From Olsenella sp. An285 (lineage in GTDB: Bacteria; Actinomycetota; Coriobacteriia; Coriobacteriales; Atopobiaceae): a stretch of 64,000 nucleotides of DNA. The stretch covers positions 36,256-100,255 of the forward strand of contig NZ_NFIZ01000009.1 of the NCBI RefSeq assembly GCF_002159625.1. The letters run 5' to 3'. The notes below the pieces were generated by a model. That model was not told the origin of the DNA and did no database searches. It saw nothing but the letters and a program-made list of their open reading frames with translations. The stretch's first letter is position 1, and each line of letters starts with the position of its first letter. The position numbers and the translations under genes were made by a program. Shown here piece after piece: positions 20,286 to 29,844 of the stretch.

Positions 20286-20298
20286 CCATGGAGGCCCC

Positions 20299-21090
20299 AT
20301 GTCCACGTCATCCGCAAGGCCGACTTCCGCCCGAGAGATCGCCGCCCTCCTTTCCGATGCTCCCCTTGACGAGGCGCGCACACTCATCGAGCGCTACTTC
20401 GAGGACCCGCGCAAGCAGGTCGCGCGAGCTGTCGAGTCCGCGCGTCGGAGGGTCCAGCGCGAGGAGGCGGAACGCTCTCGCGTGCTCGGCATGTACGAGG
20501 CGATGCGCCAGCTCGGCGGCGGGGGAGTCGTGCTGGGCGTGGACGAGGTCGGCCGCGGCGCGCTCGCGGGACCGCTCACGGTCGCAGCCGTGGCGCTCCC
20601 CGACGAGCCCGTCATCTGGGGCATCAACGACTCCAAGCAACTCACCCCCGCGCGCAGGGAGGCCCTCGCCGTGCGTGTGGCGGACGTCGCGCTGGCGATA
20701 GGCATAGCGCATGTGGAGCCCGCCGCCATCGATGCCGTCGGGATGGCCTGCGCGCTCAGGCAGGCGATGGCGCGAGCCATCGCTGACTCCGGGGTGGACC
20801 CGGATGCCGTGCTCATCGACGGCAACCCCGTGCACGTGCATCCCCGCGAGACGTGTGTCGTGAAGGGCGACGGACGCGTCGCCTGCATAGCCGCGGCCTC
20901 AGTCGTCGCCAAGGTCACGCGCGACGCCCTCATGGTCGCGCTCGAAGAGGAGTATCCCGGATACCACCTCGCCGAGTCCAAGGGCTATGGGTCGGCCGAG
21001 CACATCGCTGCCATCAGGGCGCGTGGCTGCTCGCCCGTGCACCGCGTCTCCTTCTGTGGAAACTTCCTCGAGACGCCGTCGCTCTTCTGA
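20299..21090 (+). CDS. rnhB: Ribonuclease HII
   Basis: Removes ribonucleotides and RNA from RNA/DNA hybrids. The active site is VDEVGRGALAG (Asp82, Glu83), with LIDGNPV and SVVAKVTRD later. The 263 residues include the ~70-residue N-terminal extension typical of Firmicute-type RnhB (ALLSDAPLDEARTLIERYFEDPRKQV). The start at ATG 20299 follows GAGG. Confidence 0.96.
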   Translation: MSTSSARPTSAREIAALLSDAPLDEARTLIERYFEDPRKQVARAVESARRRVQREEAERSRVLGMYEAMRQLGGGGVVLGVDEVGRGALAGPLTVAAVALPDEPVIWGINDSKQLTPARREALAVRVADVALAIGIAHVEPAAIDAVGMACALRQAMARAIADSGVDPDAVLIDGNPVHVHPRETCVVKGDGRVACIAAASVVAKVTRDALMVALEEEYPGYHLAESKGYGSAEHIAAIRARGCSPVHRVSFCGNFLETPSLF

Positions 21091-21274
21091 TCGCCACCCA
21101 GCCTCGCTCGCACGAATCTTCTAGCCATATCGCGTTGGAGTCCGGCACCGACGCCTGACGCGCTGCAAGCCCGGCTCGCTTGCGGTTCGTCCCGTGCGCG
21201 CCCGGGGTAAGAGTCGTGAGAGCCCGCTCTGCCACGCTTGTCCCACCAGATGGCGGCAAGCGAGGAGGGCGACC

Positions 21275-21793
21275 ATGCTTGAGGAGACCGAGAGGACCTA
21301 CGAGGACGCTCGCACGGGGCTTGGGCCCGTTTCTGCGTGCGAACCGAATGACGAGCCTGAGACGGGGCTCCCCGGGGGCGAGGAGGAGCCGCCCCGAAAG
21401 GCGGTGCGCGACCTCACGCCCCGCGAGCTTGGCATGAAGGGCGAGGACATGGCTGCGGCCTACCTGGAGCGCAACGACTGGTTCATCCTCGCCCGCAACT
21501 GGCGGTGCCGCTTCGGAGAGGTGGACATCGTTGCTCAGGAGGCCGACGACGATGACACCGTGGTGCTCGTCGAGGTGAAGACGCGCCTTGCCCTGGGGGA
21601 GCGTGCCGACGAGATGCCCGAGCTCTCGGTGGACGCCAAGAAGCGTCGCCGCTACCGCAACCTCGCCCACGCCTACATCGTCGACCACCCGGACGTCGAT
21701 TCCATCCGCTTTGACGTGATCGCGCTCAACGTGGTGGGGGAGTCCCAGGCGCGGCTCCGCCATCTCCGCGGTGCCTTTGGGTGGGACGAGTGA
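21275..21793 (+). CDS. yraN: UPF0102 family endonuclease-like protein YraN
   Basis: Small restriction-endonuclease-fold protein of unknown role, usually near rnhB and comM. The core is LGMKGEDMAAAYLERNDWFILARNWRCRFGEVDIVA with the ...LVEVKTR motif. ATG 21275 follows GAGGAGGG and yields 172 residues, with ~48 extra N-terminal residues of low complexity. Its stop overlaps the comM start (TGATG). The 184 bases between rnhB and this gene hold no gene that I can see. Confidence 0.9.
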   Translation: MLEETERTYEDARTGLGPVSACEPNDEPETGLPGGEEEPPRKAVRDLTPRELGMKGEDMAAAYLERNDWFILARNWRCRFGEVDIVAQEADDDDTVVLVEVKTRLALGERADEMPELSVDAKKRRRYRNLAHAYIVDHPDVDSIRFDVIALNVVGESQARLRHLRGAFGWDE

Positions 21794-23283
21794 TGGGCGC
21801 GGGGTTCGGAGGCGTCCAGACCGCCAACCTCCGAGGCATCGATGCCGAGCCCGTGACCGTCGAGGTGAGCACCTCGGGCGGCATCCCGGGTCTGGACATC
21901 GTGGGGATGCCGGACTCCGCCGTCCTTGAGGCCCGCTCCAGGGTGCGCTGCGCCATCAAGTCGGCCGGCTTCGAGCTTCCCCGGCTCCATGTCACCGTGA
22001 ACCTCGCACCCAGCGAGAAGAGAAAGTCCGGCACCGGGTTCGACCTGCCCATTGCGACGGCCATCCTTGTCGCGACGCACCAGCTTCCCCCACGCGTCGT
22101 CGACGGCTGCCTGCTCGTGGGCGAGCTCGCGCTCGACGGATCCGTGTGCCCCGTGCGGGGGGACATGGCCTACGCGGTGCTCGCGCGCAAGCTTGGGCTC
22201 TCCCTTGTCACCTCGGCGGAGAGCTCCCTCACCGGAGGGTGGGAGGGAGACGCGCGGGGGCTGTGGAGCCTGTCACAGCTGCGGGGCGGCGTCGAGGGGC
22301 TCAGCGCACTGGGGACGGTCGCCGGCGATCCGGTGCCCGTGGGACGCTCGGGGCTCGACTTCTCTGACGTCGTGGACCAGGAGCTCGCCAAGAGGGCGAT
22401 GACGATAGCGGCCGCGGGACGTCACGGGATGCTCATGGTGGGCCCTCCCGGATCGGGGAAGACCATGCTCGCACGGCGCCTCCCGACCATCCTTCCCCCT
22501 CTCGAGCAGGAGGAGCGCGTGAAGGCCATGCTGCTGCACTCGGTCGCGGGGCTGCCGATAGACTCGCTCGCACGCGGCGAGCGACCCTTCCGGGCCCCGC
22601 ACCACAGCATCTCGGTCGGGGGACTTGTGGGAGGGGGCAGGCCCGTCACGCCCGGGGAGATCTCCCTCGCGCACGAGGGGGTTCTCTTCCTCGACGAGCT
22701 CCCCGAGTTCTCCAGGACCGCGCTCCAGGCACTGAGGCAGCCCATGGAGGACGGGTCCGTTCGCATCGTCCGCGTGGACGGGGCCTACGTCTTCCCCTGC
22801 GACTTTCAGCTCGTGGCGGCTGCGAACCCCTGCCCCTGCGGCTACCTTGGCGACCCATCTCATGAGTGCTCGTGCCCTCCCGCCAAGATCGCTGCGTACC
22901 AGGCAAAGATGGGAGGCCCGCTCATGGACAGGATCGACGTTGTGGTGGACGTCTCGCGGCCGGCCTCGAGGAAGGTCATCCGCGGGAAGAGGGGGCTCGG
23001 CTCGGATGAGATGTCCCAGACGGTGCTCGCGGCGCGCGAGTTCAGGTCGTGGCGCGAGGCGAGGCTCGGGAGGGACGCGCGTGACCCGGTTGTCGCCGCG
23101 GACATGGAGGACGCCGCTCGCTCCGCTTTCGAGGAGCTCTCGGAGCGCCTGGCGCTCGGCGGCCGTGCCATCGCACGCGTGTCTCGCGTCGCCCGGACCA
23201 TAGCGGACATGGGGGAGAGGGAGCGGGTGGGCGAAGGGGACATCATCGAGGCGCTGGGCTTTCGTTCGAGGACCTTGGGATAG
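21793..23283 (+). CDS. comM: ComM-type AAA+ helicase (Mg-chelatase-like)
   Basis: AAA+ ATPase; the Vibrio homologue drives branch migration in natural transformation. It has an N-terminal Lon-protease-like fold (GLDIVGMPDSAV), Walker A GPPGSGKTML, Walker B VLFLDELPEF, the ANPCPCGY zinc-like motif and a C-terminal DRIDVVVDV region; 496 residues. ATG 21793 overlaps the yraN stop. It is followed by dprA, so the pair suggests competence or recombination functions. Confidence 0.95.
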   Translation: MGAGFGGVQTANLRGIDAEPVTVEVSTSGGIPGLDIVGMPDSAVLEARSRVRCAIKSAGFELPRLHVTVNLAPSEKRKSGTGFDLPIATAILVATHQLPPRVVDGCLLVGELALDGSVCPVRGDMAYAVLARKLGLSLVTSAESSLTGGWEGDARGLWSLSQLRGGVEGLSALGTVAGDPVPVGRSGLDFSDVVDQELAKRAMTIAAAGRHGMLMVGPPGSGKTMLARRLPTILPPLEQEERVKAMLLHSVAGLPIDSLARGERPFRAPHHSISVGGLVGGGRPVTPGEISLAHEGVLFLDELPEFSRTALQALRQPMEDGSVRIVRVDGAYVFPCDFQLVAAANPCPCGYLGDPSHECSCPPAKIAAYQAKMGGPLMDRIDVVVDVSRPASRKVIRGKRGLGSDEMSQTVLAAREFRSWREARLGRDARDPVVAADMEDAARSAFEELSERLALGGRAIARVSRVARTIADMGERERVGEGDIIEALGFRSRTLG

Positions 23284-23291
23284 GGGGAGCC

Positions 23292-24242
23292 ATGACGGAC
23301 GGCGGATGGGAGCTGGTACGAGGGGAGCGAGGCTGGCCTAAGACGCTCGAGGACCTGAGGGTCCCACCCGAGCGCCTGTATGGACTGGGGAGCGTCGAGG
23401 TGCTCTCGACGCCCTCTCTTGCCGTGGTCGGGGCGAGAAGAGCGACGCCCTACGGGCTTGCCATTGCCGAGATGGCGGCCCGCACGGCGGTGGGGTGCGG
23501 GGCGACGGTGGTCTCCGGGGGAGCCATGGGCTGCGACCACGCTGCAGGCGCCGCAGCTCTTCGCGCGGGTGGTCGCACGGTCGTCGTCTCAGGCTGCGGT
23601 GCGGACGTTGTGTACCCTGCCACCTCGGCGGATGTGTATCGGGGCGCCATGGAGCGCGGCGGCGCCATCGTCTCCGCGGAACGCTGGGGCGCGGGGCCCA
23701 GGCGCTGGGCCTTTCCCAAGAGAAACTCGCTCATCGCCGCGCTCTCGCAGGTGCTCGTTGTGACCGAGGCCGGCGTTCGCTCGGGAACCATGTCTACCGC
23801 AGAGGCTGCGGCTGAGCTCGGGCGCACCGTCTATGCCATCCCGGGGTCCATTTTCTCGCCAGAGTCCGCGGGAACCAACCGCCTCATCTCCGAGGGGGCC
23901 TCCGTCATAGCGGACGAGCAGGCGCTCAGCGTGGCGCTCTCCCTTGACTTCGGCCACCTCCCGCTGGCGCGCCAGGAGGGCGCGCGGGGGCACGGGCCCG
24001 TGGTCTCCGCACTTCTCGCCTCGCCCTCCCGCCCTGAGGAGCTTGCCGTCAGGCTGGGAGAAGACGTGCTGACGATTCTGCGCACACTCACGGACTACGA
24101 GGCAAGAGGAATCGTGGAGCGTCTGCCGGACGGCAGATACTCGCCCACGCGCACCCTCCTCTTGGAGCAGAATAGGGGGCCGAGAATCGCGTCGTCCGCC
24201 CTCGGGCGGCAGGAGGGGGAAGAGCATGGACCAGACCGTTAG
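23292..24242 (+). CDS. dprA: DNA processing protein DprA
   Basis: Loads RecA on incoming single-stranded DNA in transformation. The Rossmann-like core shows VVGARRATPYG and VVSGGAMGCDHAAG, then YAIPGSIFSPESAGTNRLI. A C-terminal winged helix (residues ~245-300) is present; the N-terminal SAM domain of some DprAs is absent (316 residues). GGGGGAG precedes the ATG. The last 17 bases overlap trmFO in another frame. Confidence 0.95.
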   Translation: MTDGGWELVRGERGWPKTLEDLRVPPERLYGLGSVEVLSTPSLAVVGARRATPYGLAIAEMAARTAVGCGATVVSGGAMGCDHAAGAAALRAGGRTVVVSGCGADVVYPATSADVYRGAMERGGAIVSAERWGAGPRRWAFPKRNSLIAALSQVLVVTEAGVRSGTMSTAEAAAELGRTVYAIPGSIFSPESAGTNRLISEGASVIADEQALSVALSLDFGHLPLARQEGARGHGPVVSALLASPSRPEELAVRLGEDVLTILRTLTDYEARGIVERLPDGRYSPTRTLLLEQNRGPRIASSALGRQEGEEHGPDR

Positions 24243-25557
24243 CGTGGTGGGCGCCGGCCTCGCGGGCAGCGAGTGCGCGCTCCAGCTGGCGATGAGGGGC
24301 GTTCGCGTGCGCCTCTTCGAGCAGAGGCCCGCCCATCCCTCTCCAGCGCACCACACGGACCGGTTCGCCGAGCTCGTGTGCTCCAACTCGCTCAAGTCCA
24401 CCAAGGAGGACAGCGCGGCCGGCCTGCTCAAGCACGAGCTCGACCGGATGGGATCGGCGCTTCTGCCCATTGCGCGCACGTGCTCCGTCCCTGCCGGCGG
24501 GGCGCTCGCGGTCGACCGCGACGCCTTCTCCACCGCGGTCACCGAGCGCGTCACGGCAGACCCGCTCATCGAGGTCGTCCGCGAGGAGGTCACGAGCGTG
24601 CCCGAGGGGCCCTGCGTCATAGCGGCGGGTCCGCTCTGCTCCGACGCCCTCTTTGAGGCGGTCTCCGCGGCGGTGGGGGGCGAGCGGATGAGCTTCTTCG
24701 ACGCGGCCGCCCCCATCGTGGACGCCGAGAGCATCGACCGCGCCGTCGTCTTCGAGCAGTCCCGCTACGGCGAGTCTGGCACGGGCGACTACCTCAACTG
24801 CCCCATGACGCGCGAGGAGTACGAGGCCTTCATGGACGCCCTGCTCTCTGCGGAGCGCGTGATAGCCCGGGACTTCGAGCAGGCGGACCTCTTCTGCGCC
24901 TGTCAGCCCGTCGAGGAGGTCGCCCGGACGGGGCGCGACTCGCTGCGCTTTGGCGCGCTCAAGCCCGTGGGGCTCACGGACCCGCGCACCGGCAGGCGCC
25001 CCTGGGCGGCGGTGCAGCTCCGCGCCGAGACCTCGTCTCGCGCGGCATACAACATGGTTGGCTTCCAGACGAACCTCACCTGGCCCGAGCAGCGACGGGT
25101 CTTTCGCATGGTCCCCGGCCTGAAGGGGGCCGAGTTCCTCCGCTACGGCGTCATGCACAGGAACTCCTTCGTGGACGCCCCCCACGCGCTCGACCGCACC
25201 TTCGCCATACCCGGGACGCAGGTGAGGCTCGCAGGCCAGATCACGGGCACCGAGGGCTACGTCGAGGCCATCGCGTCCGGTCTTCTTGGCGCGCTCAACA
25301 CGTACGCCGCGCTCACGGGTGCGCCGGCCGTGATCCTTCCCCTGACGGGGGCGCTCGGCTCCCTCGCTGCCTACGCCACCGACCCGGCGACCAGCAGTTA
25401 CCAGCCCATGCACGTGAACTTCGGGCTCTTCCCGCCGCTCGAGGAGCACATCAGGAACAAGGCCGAGCGCAGGGCGGCGATGGTCACGCGCGCCCGCGCC
25501 GACCTCGACGCCTACCTGGCCGGCAGGCCCGACCTCGCCTGTGCGGGTAGGTCATGA
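24226..25557 (+). CDS. trmFO: Folate-dependent tRNA(uracil-54) methyltransferase TrmFO
   Basis: FAD/folate enzyme that makes ribothymidine at position 54 of tRNA. The FAD-binding start is VVGAGLAGSECALQL, and the family cysteine is in ELVCSNSLKST. Further family stretches are FFDAAAPIVDAESID and AGQITGTEGYVEAIASG; 443 residues. It overlaps dprA by 17 bases and the recombinase gene by 4 (ATGA). The dprA-trmFO-xer order is a Firmicute-type arrangement (there followed by hslVU and codY). Confidence 0.97.
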   Translation: MDQTVSVVGAGLAGSECALQLAMRGVRVRLFEQRPAHPSPAHHTDRFAELVCSNSLKSTKEDSAAGLLKHELDRMGSALLPIARTCSVPAGGALAVDRDAFSTAVTERVTADPLIEVVREEVTSVPEGPCVIAAGPLCSDALFEAVSAAVGGERMSFFDAAAPIVDAESIDRAVVFEQSRYGESGTGDYLNCPMTREEYEAFMDALLSAERVIARDFEQADLFCACQPVEEVARTGRDSLRFGALKPVGLTDPRTGRRPWAAVQLRAETSSRAAYNMVGFQTNLTWPEQRRVFRMVPGLKGAEFLRYGVMHRNSFVDAPHALDRTFAIPGTQVRLAGQITGTEGYVEAIASGLLGALNTYAALTGAPAVILPLTGALGSLAAYATDPATSSYQPMHVNFGLFPPLEEHIRNKAERRAAMVTRARADLDAYLAGRPDLACAGRS

Positions 25558-26483
25558 CAGTCTGTGTCTCCGCCGGGGACGGCGGGAGGCGTCCCTCCGA
25601 GCTCGCAGAGCGCTTCTGCGACCACCTCGCCCGCGTGAGGGGGCTCTCCGAGAACACCGTGCGCTCGTACCGCGCCGACCTCGCCGCCTTTTGCGCGTGG
25701 TGCGGGAGACGACACGTCGACTTCCTCTTCGTCACGCACCGAGAGCTCAGGGGGTACCTCGCAGAGCTCACTCGCGCCGGGTACTCGTCGCGCACCGTCA
25801 ACCGGCATCTCTCCGCCCTGAGGGGGTTCTACCGCTGGCTCGAGCGCGAGGGGCTTTGCGGCTCCGAGGCAGCGGCCGCGCTCGCGAGCCCCAAGGTCGC
25901 CCGCTCGCTCCCCCGTACGATGTCCGACGCGGACGTCCGCGTCCTTCTCGCCACCTGCGACGACTCCGACCCCGCCGGGCTCAGGGACCGTGCGCTGCTC
26001 GAGCTGCTGTACGCTACGGGCGCCCGCATTTCGGAGGCGGCCGGGCTCAGCGTCTCAGACGTCGACCTCCGCGCGCGGCAGGTGCGGCTCTTTGGCAAGG
26101 GCTCCAAGGAGCGCGTCGTCCCCGTCTACGAGGCGGCGCTCGACTGGGTGGCGCGCTACCTGGGGGAGGGAAGGCCTAGGCTCGCCGCGAGGTCGAAGGC
26201 GCCCACCGAGGCGCTCTTCCTCTCCGTCCGCGGCAACCCCATGTCCGCCGACGCCCTGCGCACGCGCTTCGAGGCGCACGTGCGTCTCGCCGGCCTCGAC
26301 CCGGAGCTCACGCCTCACGCGATGAGGCACACCTTTGCGACCGAGCTCCTCACGGGGGGCGCGGACCTCAGGAGCGTTCAGGAGCTGCTGGGACACGAGA
26401 GCCTCTCCACCACGCAGGTCTACACGCACCTCTCCGTGGAGCGCCTGCGCGAGGCCGCCGCGAGGTCCCATCCCCGCTCGTAG
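25554..26483 (+). CDS. Tyrosine recombinase XerC/XerD family
   Basis: Site-specific recombinase of 309 residues, probably for chromosome dimer resolution at dif. The catalytic residues are visible: Arg in ATGARISEAAGLS, HAMRHTFATELL (His-x-x-Arg), LGHESLSTT (His) and Tyr in TTQVYTHLS. The N-terminal SAM-like DNA-binding domain includes GLSENTVRSYRADLAAFCAWC. Its place after trmFO matches xerC (codV) of Firmicutes, but XerC and XerD cannot be told apart from this window alone. Confidence 0.93.
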   Translation: MTVCVSAGDGGRRPSELAERFCDHLARVRGLSENTVRSYRADLAAFCAWCGRRHVDFLFVTHRELRGYLAELTRAGYSSRTVNRHLSALRGFYRWLEREGLCGSEAAAALASPKVARSLPRTMSDADVRVLLATCDDSDPAGLRDRALLELLYATGARISEAAGLSVSDVDLRARQVRLFGKGSKERVVPVYEAALDWVARYLGEGRPRLAARSKAPTEALFLSVRGNPMSADALRTRFEAHVRLAGLDPELTPHAMRHTFATELLTGGADLRSVQELLGHESLSTTQVYTHLSVERLREAAARSHPRS

Positions 26484-26509
26484 AGCGGGTATGGAGACGT
26501 TTTGGGCAC

Positions 26510-26538
26510 TCGACAAGCGCGGGGCGGCCGTCTATAAT
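26510..26538 (+). promoter_or_regulatory. Predicted strong promoter for rpsB-tsf
   Basis: TCGACA (26510-26515), a 17-base spacer and a perfect TATAAT (26533-26538). A ~150-base leader follows before rpsB. It is rich in short inverted repeats and could be a site for S2 autoregulation, but I do not recognise a known leader structure. Confidence 0.8.
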
Positions 26539-26695
26539 TCCGCCTGTTGTGCACAAGCACGGCATGTCGCGCGCCAGCGCGGCACCATTACGCACGCGTG
26601 ACGACCCGCCCGCCGTGGTGCCCGAGGCTCAAGCCAGGCCGAGGGTGGCGAAGCGGGGATGACCTCACGCGGAGGACCAACCACAGGAGGTTACC

Positions 26696-27448
26696 ATGGC
26701 TAAGATCACTATCCAGACCCTTCTCGACGCCGGCTGCCACTACGGCCACCAGACCCGTCGCTGGAACCCCAAGATGAAGCCCTTCATCTTTGGCGAGCGC
26801 AACGGCATCTACATCCTCGACCTCAAGCAGACCATGCTCGGCGCGGACAAGGCCTACACCTTCCTCAAGGAGACCGCTGCCAAGGGCGGCACCGTCCTCT
26901 TCGTGGGTACCAAGAAGCAGGCCCAGGAGCCCATCGCTGCCCAGGCCGAGCGCTGCGGCATGCCCTACATCAACCAGCGCTGGCTCGGCGGCATGCTCAC
27001 CAACTTCGTGACCATCCGCTCCCGCATCCAGCGCATGGAGGAGCTCGAGGCCATGGTGGAGGACGGCCGCATGGCCCTTCTCCCCAAGAAGGAGCAGGCC
27101 GTCCTGGGCAAGGAGCTCGCCAAGCTCCAGGCCAACCTCGGCGGCGCCCGCACCATGACCGCCCTGCCGCAGGCCATCTTCGTCGTTGACTCCAAGCGCG
27201 AGGAGATCGCCATCCGTGAGGCCAACCGTCTTCACATCCCGGTTGTCTCCCTGCTCGACACCAACTCCGACCCCGACGTCATCGACTACGGCGTGCCCGC
27301 CAACGACGACGCCATCCGCTCCGTCTCGCTCATGTGCGAGCTTGCCGCCGACGCCGTTCTGGCGGGCTCTGGCAAGGAGCAGATCACCGCTGCCGAGATG
27401 GAGGCCGGTACCACCGAGCCCGCCGTCGAGGCCCCCGTTGCCGAGTAG
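26696..27448 (+). CDS. rpsB: 30S ribosomal protein S2 (uS2)
   Basis: Small-subunit protein. Typical stretches are [39 protein letters not shown] start, [12 protein letters not shown] and [24 protein letters not shown]. It is 250 residues with a short acidic C-terminal tail. AGGAGG precedes the ATG. Operon with tsf. Confidence 0.98.
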   Translation: MAKITIQTLLDAGCHYGHQTRRWNPKMKPFIFGERNGIYILDLKQTMLGADKAYTFLKETAAKGGTVLFVGTKKQAQEPIAAQAERCGMPYINQRWLGGMLTNFVTIRSRIQRMEELEAMVEDGRMALLPKKEQAVLGKELAKLQANLGGARTMTALPQAIFVVDSKREEIAIREANRLHIPVVSLLDTNSDPDVIDYGVPANDDAIRSVSLMCELAADAVLAGSGKEQITAAEMEAGTTEPAVEAPVAE

Positions 27449-27489
27449 CCCTTCGCAAACAAAAGTCTTCTAGGACAGAGGAGAACAAC

Positions 27490-28359
27490 ATGGCTCAGGT
27501 TACCGCCGCTCTTGTCAAGCAGCTCCGCGAGATGACCGACTCCCCGATGATGGAGTGCAAGAAGGCCCTCGTCGAGGCCGACGGCGACATCGAGAAGGCC
27601 GTCGACATCCTGCGCACCATGGGCGTCGCCAAGGCCGTCAAGCGCGCCGGCCGCGACACCAACGAGGGCACCATCGCCACCTACGTCTCCGAGGACGCCA
27701 AGCTCGGCGCCATCCTCGAGCTCACCTGCGAGACCGACTTCGTGGGCACCAACCCCAAGTTCACCGGCTTCGCGCTCGAGCTTGCCAAGGTCGTCGCCGA
27801 GAACGACCCGGCCGACGTCGACGCCCTCAAGGCGTGCGCCATGGGCGAGTCCACCGTCGAGGCCGAGCTCACCGAGATGATCCACGTCATCGGCGAGAAC
27901 ATGAAGATCGCCCGCTTCCAGCGCGTCACCGCCGACGACGGCGCCCTCAGCTGCTACGTGCACCTGGGCGGCAAGCTCGCCGACATCGTGACCTTCAAGC
28001 TCGGCAAGGCCGAGACCGCCAACGCCGACGAGTTCAAGACCTTCGCTCACGACGTTGCCATGCAGGTCGCCGCTGCCGCTCCCGTTGCCGCCCGTCGCGA
28101 CGACGTCCCGGCCGACGTGATCGAGCACGAGCTCGCCATCTACAAGGCCCAGGCCGCCGAGTCCGGCAAGCCCGAGGCCATCCAGGAGAAGATGGCCCAG
28201 GGCCGCCTGGAGAAGTACTTCAAGGAGTCCGTCCTCACCGAGCAGGAGTTCGTCAAGGACAGCTCCCTCACCATCGGCCAGCTCGCCAAGAACGTGGGCA
28301 AGTCCCTCGGCGACGACGTCGAGGTCATGAGCTTCATCCGCTACACCTTCGGCGAGTAG
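27490..28359 (+). CDS. tsf: Elongation factor Ts
   Basis: Nucleotide exchange factor for EF-Tu. ATG 27490 gives MAQVTAALVKQLREMTDSPMM, the standard UBA-like N-terminus, with AGAGGAGAA just before it. The core TCETDFVGTNPKF is intact, and two EF-Ts core domains follow; 289 residues. A perfect terminator follows. Confidence 0.98.
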   Translation: MAQVTAALVKQLREMTDSPMMECKKALVEADGDIEKAVDILRTMGVAKAVKRAGRDTNEGTIATYVSEDAKLGAILELTCETDFVGTNPKFTGFALELAKVVAENDPADVDALKACAMGESTVEAELTEMIHVIGENMKIARFQRVTADDGALSCYVHLGGKLADIVTFKLGKAETANADEFKTFAHDVAMQVAAAAPVAARRDDVPADVIEHELAIYKAQAAESGKPEAIQEKMAQGRLEKYFKESVLTEQEFVKDSSLTIGQLAKNVGKSLGDDVEVMSFIRYTFGE

Positions 28360-28381
28360 CGCCTGACGCATCAGCGCCTTT

Positions 28382-28412
28382 GGGGGCCGGCGAGCGATCG
28401 CCGGCCCCCTTT
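28382..28412 (+). terminator. Terminator after tsf
   Basis: Perfect 12-bp stem GGGGGCCGGCGA / TCGCCGGCCCCC around GCGA, followed by TTT. It separates rpsB-tsf from the pyrH operon; a TAGAAT box at 28529-28534, without a clear -35, is the likely start of the latter. Confidence 0.88.
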
Positions 28413-28567
28413 GCGTTACAGCTCCGCGACCTTCTCGCTCTCCGGCGCCTCTTGGGGAGTCCCCGCTCCGCTCGTGTGGGAAGGCTGAGCGCTCGGGCGA
28501 GCCGCGGGGCCGTCGGCGCTCGCTCTGCTAGAATCACGTGAGCACACATCGATGAGTGGAGGTTGGC

Positions 28568-29296
28568 TTGTCTGACACAGACTTGAAGTACAGGCGCGTT
28601 CTTCTCAAGCTCTCTGGCGAGGCCCTCATGGGGTCGCAGTCCTTTGGCATCGACGCCGCCGTGCCGCAGCGCCTTGCCGAGGAGATCAAGCCCGTCTGGG
28701 AGGCGGGCGTTCAGGTTGCCATCGTCGTGGGCGGCGGCAACATCTTCCGCGGCCTCACGGGTGCTGCCGCGGGCATGGACCGCGCGCAGGGCGACAACAT
28801 GGGTATGCTCGCCACGGTCATCAACTCGCTGGCCCTCCAGGACTGCTTCGAGCGCAATGGGATGGACTGCCGCGTCATGAGCGCCATCGAGATGCGCCAG
28901 ATCGCCGAGCCCTACATTCGCCGCCGCGCGATCCGTCACCTTGAGAAGGGGCGCATCACCATCTACGCCGCTGGCACCGGCAACCCGTACTTCACCACTG
29001 ACACCGCCGCCGCGCTGCGCGCGTGCGAGGTGGGTGCCGAGGTCCTCATGAAGGCCACCAACGTGGACGGCATCTATGACGCCGACCCGCGCACCAACCC
29101 TGATGCCAGGCGCTATGACACCGTCTCCTACCGCGAGGTCCTCAACCGCGACCTCAAGGTCATGGACGCCACCGCGACCGCCCTCTGCCACGACAACAAG
29201 ATGCCCATCATGGTCTTTGACATCAACCAGCCGGGCGTCTTCATGAAGGCAGTTACCGGAGAGAACGTTGGAACCACCGTAGTCGAGGAGGACTAG
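28568..29296 (+). CDS. pyrH: UMP kinase
   Basis: Phosphorylates UMP to UDP; bacterial hexameric amino-acid-kinase fold. TTG 28568 is chosen because GGAGG ends six bases upstream; a GTG 12 bases earlier overlaps that site. Motifs are [21 protein letters not shown] and [16 protein letters not shown]; 242 residues. It heads a run whose later members overlap: frr-uppS-cdsA-dxr-rseP. Confidence 0.97.
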   Translation: MSDTDLKYRRVLLKLSGEALMGSQSFGIDAAVPQRLAEEIKPVWEAGVQVAIVVGGGNIFRGLTGAAAGMDRAQGDNMGMLATVINSLALQDCFERNGMDCRVMSAIEMRQIAEPYIRRRAIRHLEKGRITIYAAGTGNPYFTTDTAAALRACEVGAEVLMKATNVDGIYDADPRTNPDARRYDTVSYREVLNRDLKVMDATATALCHDNKMPIMVFDINQPGVFMKAVTGENVGTTVVEED

Positions 29297-29298
29297 GA

Positions 29299-29844
29299 AT
29301 GAGCGAGCACACCGACAAGGCCAAGACCTCAATGGAGAAGTGCATCGAGGCCCTCAAGGGCAACTTCGCCCGCGTGCGCACCGGGCGCGCCAACCCGCAC
29401 ATCCTCGACGCGATCAAGGTCGACTACTACGGCCAGCCCACCCCGGTGACGCAGCTCGCCGGCGTGAAGGTGCCCGAGGCCTCCATGCTCGTGGTCGAGC
29501 CGTGGGACAAGTCCGCCCTCCGCGCCATCGAGAAGGCCATCGAGAGCTCCGACCTCGGCATCACGCCCTCCAATGACGGCGTCTGCATCCGCCTGCCGTT
29601 CCCGCGCCCCACGGAGGAGCGCCGTCGCGAGCTCGCCAAGGAGTGCAACCAGCTCGCCGAAGAGGCGCGCGTCGCCATCCGCAACGTCCGCCGCGACCGC
29701 AACGGCAAGATCGAGCGCGACGAGGAGCTCTCCGAGGACGAGCAGACGCGCGAGAAGAAGGCCATCCAGAAGCTCACGGACACCTACGTCGCCAAGGTCG
29801 ACGAGCTCCTCAAGACCAAGACCGCCGAGGTGATGGAGATCTAG
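29299..29844 (+). CDS. frr: Ribosome recycling factor
   Basis: With EF-G, splits post-termination ribosomes. At 181 residues it covers the family, with the FARVRTGRANPHILD start and the RRDRNGKIERDEELSEDEQ region. The ATG is three bases after the pyrH stop. Its stop overlaps the uppS GTG by one base (TAGTG). Confidence 0.98.
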   Translation: MSEHTDKAKTSMEKCIEALKGNFARVRTGRANPHILDAIKVDYYGQPTPVTQLAGVKVPEASMLVVEPWDKSALRAIEKAIESSDLGITPSNDGVCIRLPFPRPTEERRRELAKECNQLAEEARVAIRNVRRDRNGKIERDEELSEDEQTREKKAIQKLTDTYVAKVDELLKTKTAEVMEI